A stretch of DNA of 64,000 bases, from the NCBI GenBank assembly GCA_017509985.1, contig JAFWOE010000019.1, forward strand, positions 1 through 64,000, written 5' to 3'. Below the pieces are notes generated by a model that saw only the letters and a program-made list of their open reading frames with translations, did not search any database and was not told the origin of the DNA. Shown one piece after another: positions 61,320 through 64,000 of the stretch; positions within the stretch are counted from its first letter, which is position 1, and each line of letters begins with the position of its first letter. The position numbers and the translations under genes are program-made. Origin of the DNA: Lachnospiraceae bacterium (lineage in GTDB: Bacteria > Bacillota > Clostridia > Lachnospirales > Lachnospiraceae).

Positions 61320-63284
61320 TTATGTAAACTTCTCGTTGAATTTATCTTCCGTAATGACCGGTATGCCGAGTTCGGCCGCTGTCCGGTTCTTGGAAGAAGC
61401 AGATGCCGCATCGTTGTTGATCAGGTAATCGGTCTTTCTACTGACGCTCCCGGCTACTTTTCCGCCGGCATTCTCGATATATTCCTTCAGCGCATTCCGG
61501 TTTTCATAATGGTTCAGGGAACCGGTGATCACAAACGTCTTTCCGGCAAGCAAACTGTTTCCGGCCGGTTTTTCCGGCTTTTCAAACTCCATGACGTCCA
61601 GCAGGGCACGATAGGCTTCACGGTTCTTCTCCTTTGCCCACCATTCCTTATATACTCCGGCCGTCAGTTCTCCGATCCCCTCAACGGCAACAAGTTCATC
61701 CACGTCCGCGTCCATGACTTTTTCCGGATCATTGTCAAAAGCATTCGCGATCAGCCGGGCTGCCGCCGTACCGATGTTCGGGATCCCGAGTCCGCAGATC
61801 AGTCTTGCAAGCGTTGTTTTCCGCGCCTTTTCGATCGAAGCGGTAAGCTTCTCAAAAGATTTTTCGCCAAAGCCTTCCATCTCCGTGATCTCGCTCCGGT
61901 GGTCTTTGAGCCGGAAAATATCCGCAAAGGTGGAGATCAGGCCGGCACCGATCAGTTTTTCAAGAATGGCTTCCGAGATTCCTTCTATATTAACAGCTTC
62001 TCTCCCGACAAACAACGCAAAAGATTTGATCGCCTTGGCGGGACAGTCCGGATTTCCGCAAAACAGTGTCTTCACACCGTTTTCATCTTTGATATGGGTG
62101 GCTGACCCGCAGACCGGGCAGTATTCGGGCGGACGGCAGCTTCCGCTCCTCGTCCGGTTTTCCGCGATCTGCGGAATGATCATGTTGGCCTTATAGACCA
62201 GGATCTCATCACCTTCGCCGAGGGCCAGTTCTTCCATGATGCTTAAATTATGCACGCTTGCCCTCGAAACGGTCGTTCCTTCCAGTTCCACCGGTTCGAA
62301 TACAGCGATGGGATTGATCAGTCCCGTCCTGGAAGGGCTCCATTCGATCTCTTTCAAATGCGTTGCCCTCTGTTCATCTGCCCACTTGAAAGCAAACGAA
62401 TTCCTGGGGAATTTTGCCGTCGTTCCCAGCGATTCCCCGTAGGCTATGTCATCGTAAAGGGCAACCAGTCCGTCGGAAGGAAACGGATTTGCCGCGATGG
62501 CCTTTTTGAAATATTCCATGGCTTCGTCCAGCGTATCTTTCGTTACCTCGCGGAACTCCACGACATCAAAGCCCTGCGCCTTCAGCCATTCAAACTCTTC
62601 TTTATGTGAATTGTGGAAATCCACGCCTTCCGCCTTTACCAGCGAAAAGGCCTTCAGCCGGACATTCCGTGCTGCGGTCACTTCGCTGTTCAGCTGGCGG
62701 ACCGAACCGCTGCAGAGATTTCTCGGATTTTTGTATTTTGCATCCGCATCCTCGATCCGGCGGTTGATCTCTTCAAAGTCTTCGTAGGTGATATAAGCCT
62801 CACCCCGGAGGATCAGTTCTCCCTTGAAGGAGATCGAAAGCGGAAGGTCCTTAAAGGCCCTGGCATTCGGCGTTACGACTTCCCCGATCCTGCCGTCGCC
62901 GCGCGTCACGGCAAGGGACAGCTCTCCGCCGGTATATGTCAGCACGATCGTCAGTCCGTCCATCTTCCAGGAAAGGAGGGTCTTGTTTTCTCCGATAAAG
63001 CTTCGGAGCGTTTCCGGATCCTTCGTTTTATCCAGTGAAAGCATCGGCCTCTCGTGCTGCATTTTAGGCAGTTCATCCACTGCTTCGTAGCCGACACGGA
63101 TCGTCGGGGAATCCGCATAACGGATGTTCGTCTCCTCCTCCAGAGCCGCAAGTTCATCATAAAGCCTGTCGTACGTCAGGTTGTCCATGATCTCGGCATC
63201 TTCCGCATAATAAGCTTTGGAAGCCCTGTTCAGAAGGTCGGTCAGCTCCTTTATCCGCTCTCTTTTACTGTTCACATCCTGCAC
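61320..63284 (-). CDS. ligA: NAD-dependent DNA ligase
   Basis: The 654-residue enzyme has the adenylation motif SWKMDGLT (Lys107, Asp109), the OB region, a Cys4 zinc finger (CPVCGS and CGNPDCPAK), helix-hairpin-helix repeats (GIPNIGTAAA, VEGIGELTAG) and a C-terminal BRCT domain (from about residue 580). It seals nicks using NAD in replication and repair. The SWKxDG wording differs from the commoner ExKxDG but keeps the catalytic residues. It overlaps the upstream pseudouridine synthase by 20 bases. Confidence 0.95.
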   Translation of the reverse strand: MQDVNSKRERIKELTDLLNRASKAYYAEDAEIMDNLTYDRLYDELAALEEETNIRYADSPTIRVGYEAVDELPKMQHERPMLSLDKTKDPETLRSFIGENKTLLSWKMDGLTIVLTYTGGELSLAVTRGDGRIGEVVTPNARAFKDLPLSISFKGELILRGEAYITYEDFEEINRRIEDADAKYKNPRNLCSGSVRQLNSEVTAARNVRLKAFSLVKAEGVDFHNSHKEEFEWLKAQGFDVVEFREVTKDTLDEAMEYFKKAIAANPFPSDGLVALYDDIAYGESLGTTAKFPRNSFAFKWADEQRATHLKEIEWSPSRTGLINPIAVFEPVELEGTTVSRASVHNLSIMEELALGEGDEILVYKANMIIPQIAENRTRSGSCRPPEYCPVCGSATHIKDENGVKTLFCGNPDCPAKAIKSFALFVGREAVNIEGISEAILEKLIGAGLISTFADIFRLKDHRSEITEMEGFGEKSFEKLTASIEKARKTTLARLICGLGIPNIGTAAARLIANAFDNDPEKVMDADVDELVAVEGIGELTAGVYKEWWAKEKNREAYRALLDVMEFEKPEKPAGNSLLAGKTFVITGSLNHYENRNALKEYIENAGGKVAGSVSRKTDYLINNDAASASSKNRTAAELGIPVITEDKFNEKFT

Positions 63285-63969
63285 GTTTTCTAAGCTCCTT
63301 TATTTCCCCCGCGCCGAGTTTCCGGATATTACCGGGCTTCAGCTCACCCAGCCGGATATTTTCGATCCGGATGCGTTCCAGTTTTTTTACTTTCAGTCCG
63401 AACACCTTGCACATCCTGCGGATCTGACGATTGATGCCCTGGGTCAGTACTATATGGAATTCATTCTCACCGCTGATCCAGGCGCGGCACGGCAGTGTTT
63501 TTCTCCGGATCTCCGGCAGCCAGACCCCTTTCTGCATTTCTCCTGTCACAGAGTCATCCAGGCTGCCGGCAACGGTAACGACATATTCTTTTTCGTGGCC
63601 TCTGCCGCCGGTCATCAGGGAATTGATCAGATCCCCGTCATTGGTCAGGATCAGAAGGCCTTCGGAATCTTTATCCAGTCTCCCCGCATAAGTGATGAAT
63701 CCCCTGATATCGATGCACTTATACAGATTGTTCTCTTCTTTTTCGGAGAGGGTGCAGACGATGCCCTTCGGCTTGTTTAACGCAAAATAGAGATGTTTCC
63801 GGGAAACGTCCAGAGGTCTTCCGTTCACCGTGACCTCGTCGCCTTCGTTCACCACATCTCCAAGTTCCGCTTTGTTTCCGTTTAAGAAGACCGCCCCCTC
63901 TTCAATAAGGCGGTCGGCCTCTCTCCGCGAGCATAACCCGCTCTGTGATATGTATCGGTTTATTCTCAT
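63265..63969 (-). CDS. RsuA/RluF-type 23S rRNA pseudouridine synthase
   Basis: A 234-residue protein with an N-terminal S4-like domain (MRINRYISQSGLCSRREADR), the catalytic AGRLDKDSEGLLILTNDGD segment with Asp, and GINRQIRRMCKVFG, which are standard for the RsuA/RluB/RluF family. It converts a uridine in rRNA to pseudouridine. The start at 63969 gives the usual N-terminus; an in-frame GTG at 63999 exists and sequence beyond the window edge is not visible. Its end overlaps the start of ligA by 20 bases. Confidence 0.92.
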   Translation of the reverse strand: MRINRYISQSGLCSRREADRLIEEGAVFLNGNKAELGDVVNEGDEVTVNGRPLDVSRKHLYFALNKPKGIVCTLSEKEENNLYKCIDIRGFITYAGRLDKDSEGLLILTNDGDLINSLMTGGRGHEKEYVVTVAGSLDDSVTGEMQKGVWLPEIRRKTLPCRAWISGENEFHIVLTQGINRQIRRMCKVFGLKVKKLERIRIENIRLGELKPGNIRKLGAGEIKELRKRAGCEQ

Positions 63970-64000
63970 CCGGCTGCTGCCTGTTCCTTTTTTTATCACG

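Noticed and set aside
1..64000. tRNA genes, rRNA genes or CRISPR arrays
   Set aside because: No cloverleaf-like sequence, rRNA stretch or regularly spaced repeat array was seen when reading the intergenic regions.

Overview
The window is a stretch of chromosome from a low-to-mid GC Clostridia-type Firmicute. A Lachnospiraceae-like anaerobe is my best guess. The basis is the protein families and gene order: an S10/spc ribosomal cluster, a zinc-type uS14, FtsZ with an IPEFLK-type tail, a clostridial Re-citrate-synthase-like enzyme, and glycyl radical enzymes that demand anaerobic life. This is inferred from gene content, not from a database search.

Layout. (1) Positions 1-4984 hold the replication and transfer-entry end of an integrated conjugative element: start of a VirD4-like coupling protein, PcfB, DUF3789, a DUF5688/DUF3846 protein, ParB, RepA and small cysteine-rich proteins, all on the minus strand. 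It abuts the 3' end of rpsI. A 20/23 copy of an internal rpsI sequence sits 250 bp away in the junction, which looks like attachment-site material. (2) 5107-14144 is mostly core: rpsI-rplM with promoter and leader, and der-plsY-gpsA. Between them lies a cassette of cell-surface genes (VWA-like, Ig-like, small membrane protein) and zinc-ribbon proteins. (3) About 14250-30480 is an accessory block between der and yraN: two metallo-beta-lactamase-fold hydrolases, a divergent LysR regulator, a glycyl radical enzyme (GRE1), a complete Opp/Dpp-type ABC importer, a uroporphyrinogen-decarboxylase-fold protein, a second glycyl radical enzyme (GRE2) and one radical-SAM activase. (4) 30483-34660 is yraN-rnhB-rbgA-lepB-rplS-trmD. 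(5) 34657-37285 is a zinc-ribbon membrane protein, ftsZ and infA. (6) 37297-49481 is the S10/spc cluster from rpsJ to map, with a long leader upstream. (7) 50035-52166 holds an SPFH protein and a short-chain dehydrogenase. (8) 52270-57823 is a 2-oxoglutarate-forming operon (Re-citrate-synthase-like enzyme, GntR regulator, aconitase, isocitrate dehydrogenase). (9) 57997-63969 is rpsB-tsf, yciI, metA, ligA and an RluF-type pseudouridine synthase.

The most likely undescribed system is the 16-kb accessory block. Both glycyl radical enzymes carry Cys-Ile-Asp-Gly at the active-site loop. The characterised eliminase and decarboxylase members I know have Cys-x-Glu there. They share one activase and flank an importer and a UroD-fold protein with a His-x-Cys metal motif. 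No microcompartment, corrinoid protein or aldehyde dehydrogenase is encoded alongside. This suggests that an imported peptide-like or other small polar substrate is cleaved by radical chemistry; the substrate cannot be read from sequence.

Other points of interest are a signal peptidase I with Arg in place of the catalytic Lys, a TrmD with a C-terminal extension of about 130 residues, a spc operon that runs from infA into ftsZ instead of the alpha operon, a 240-bp hairpin-rich spacer between rpsH and rplF, and a near-perfect palindrome over the promoter of the citrate operon.
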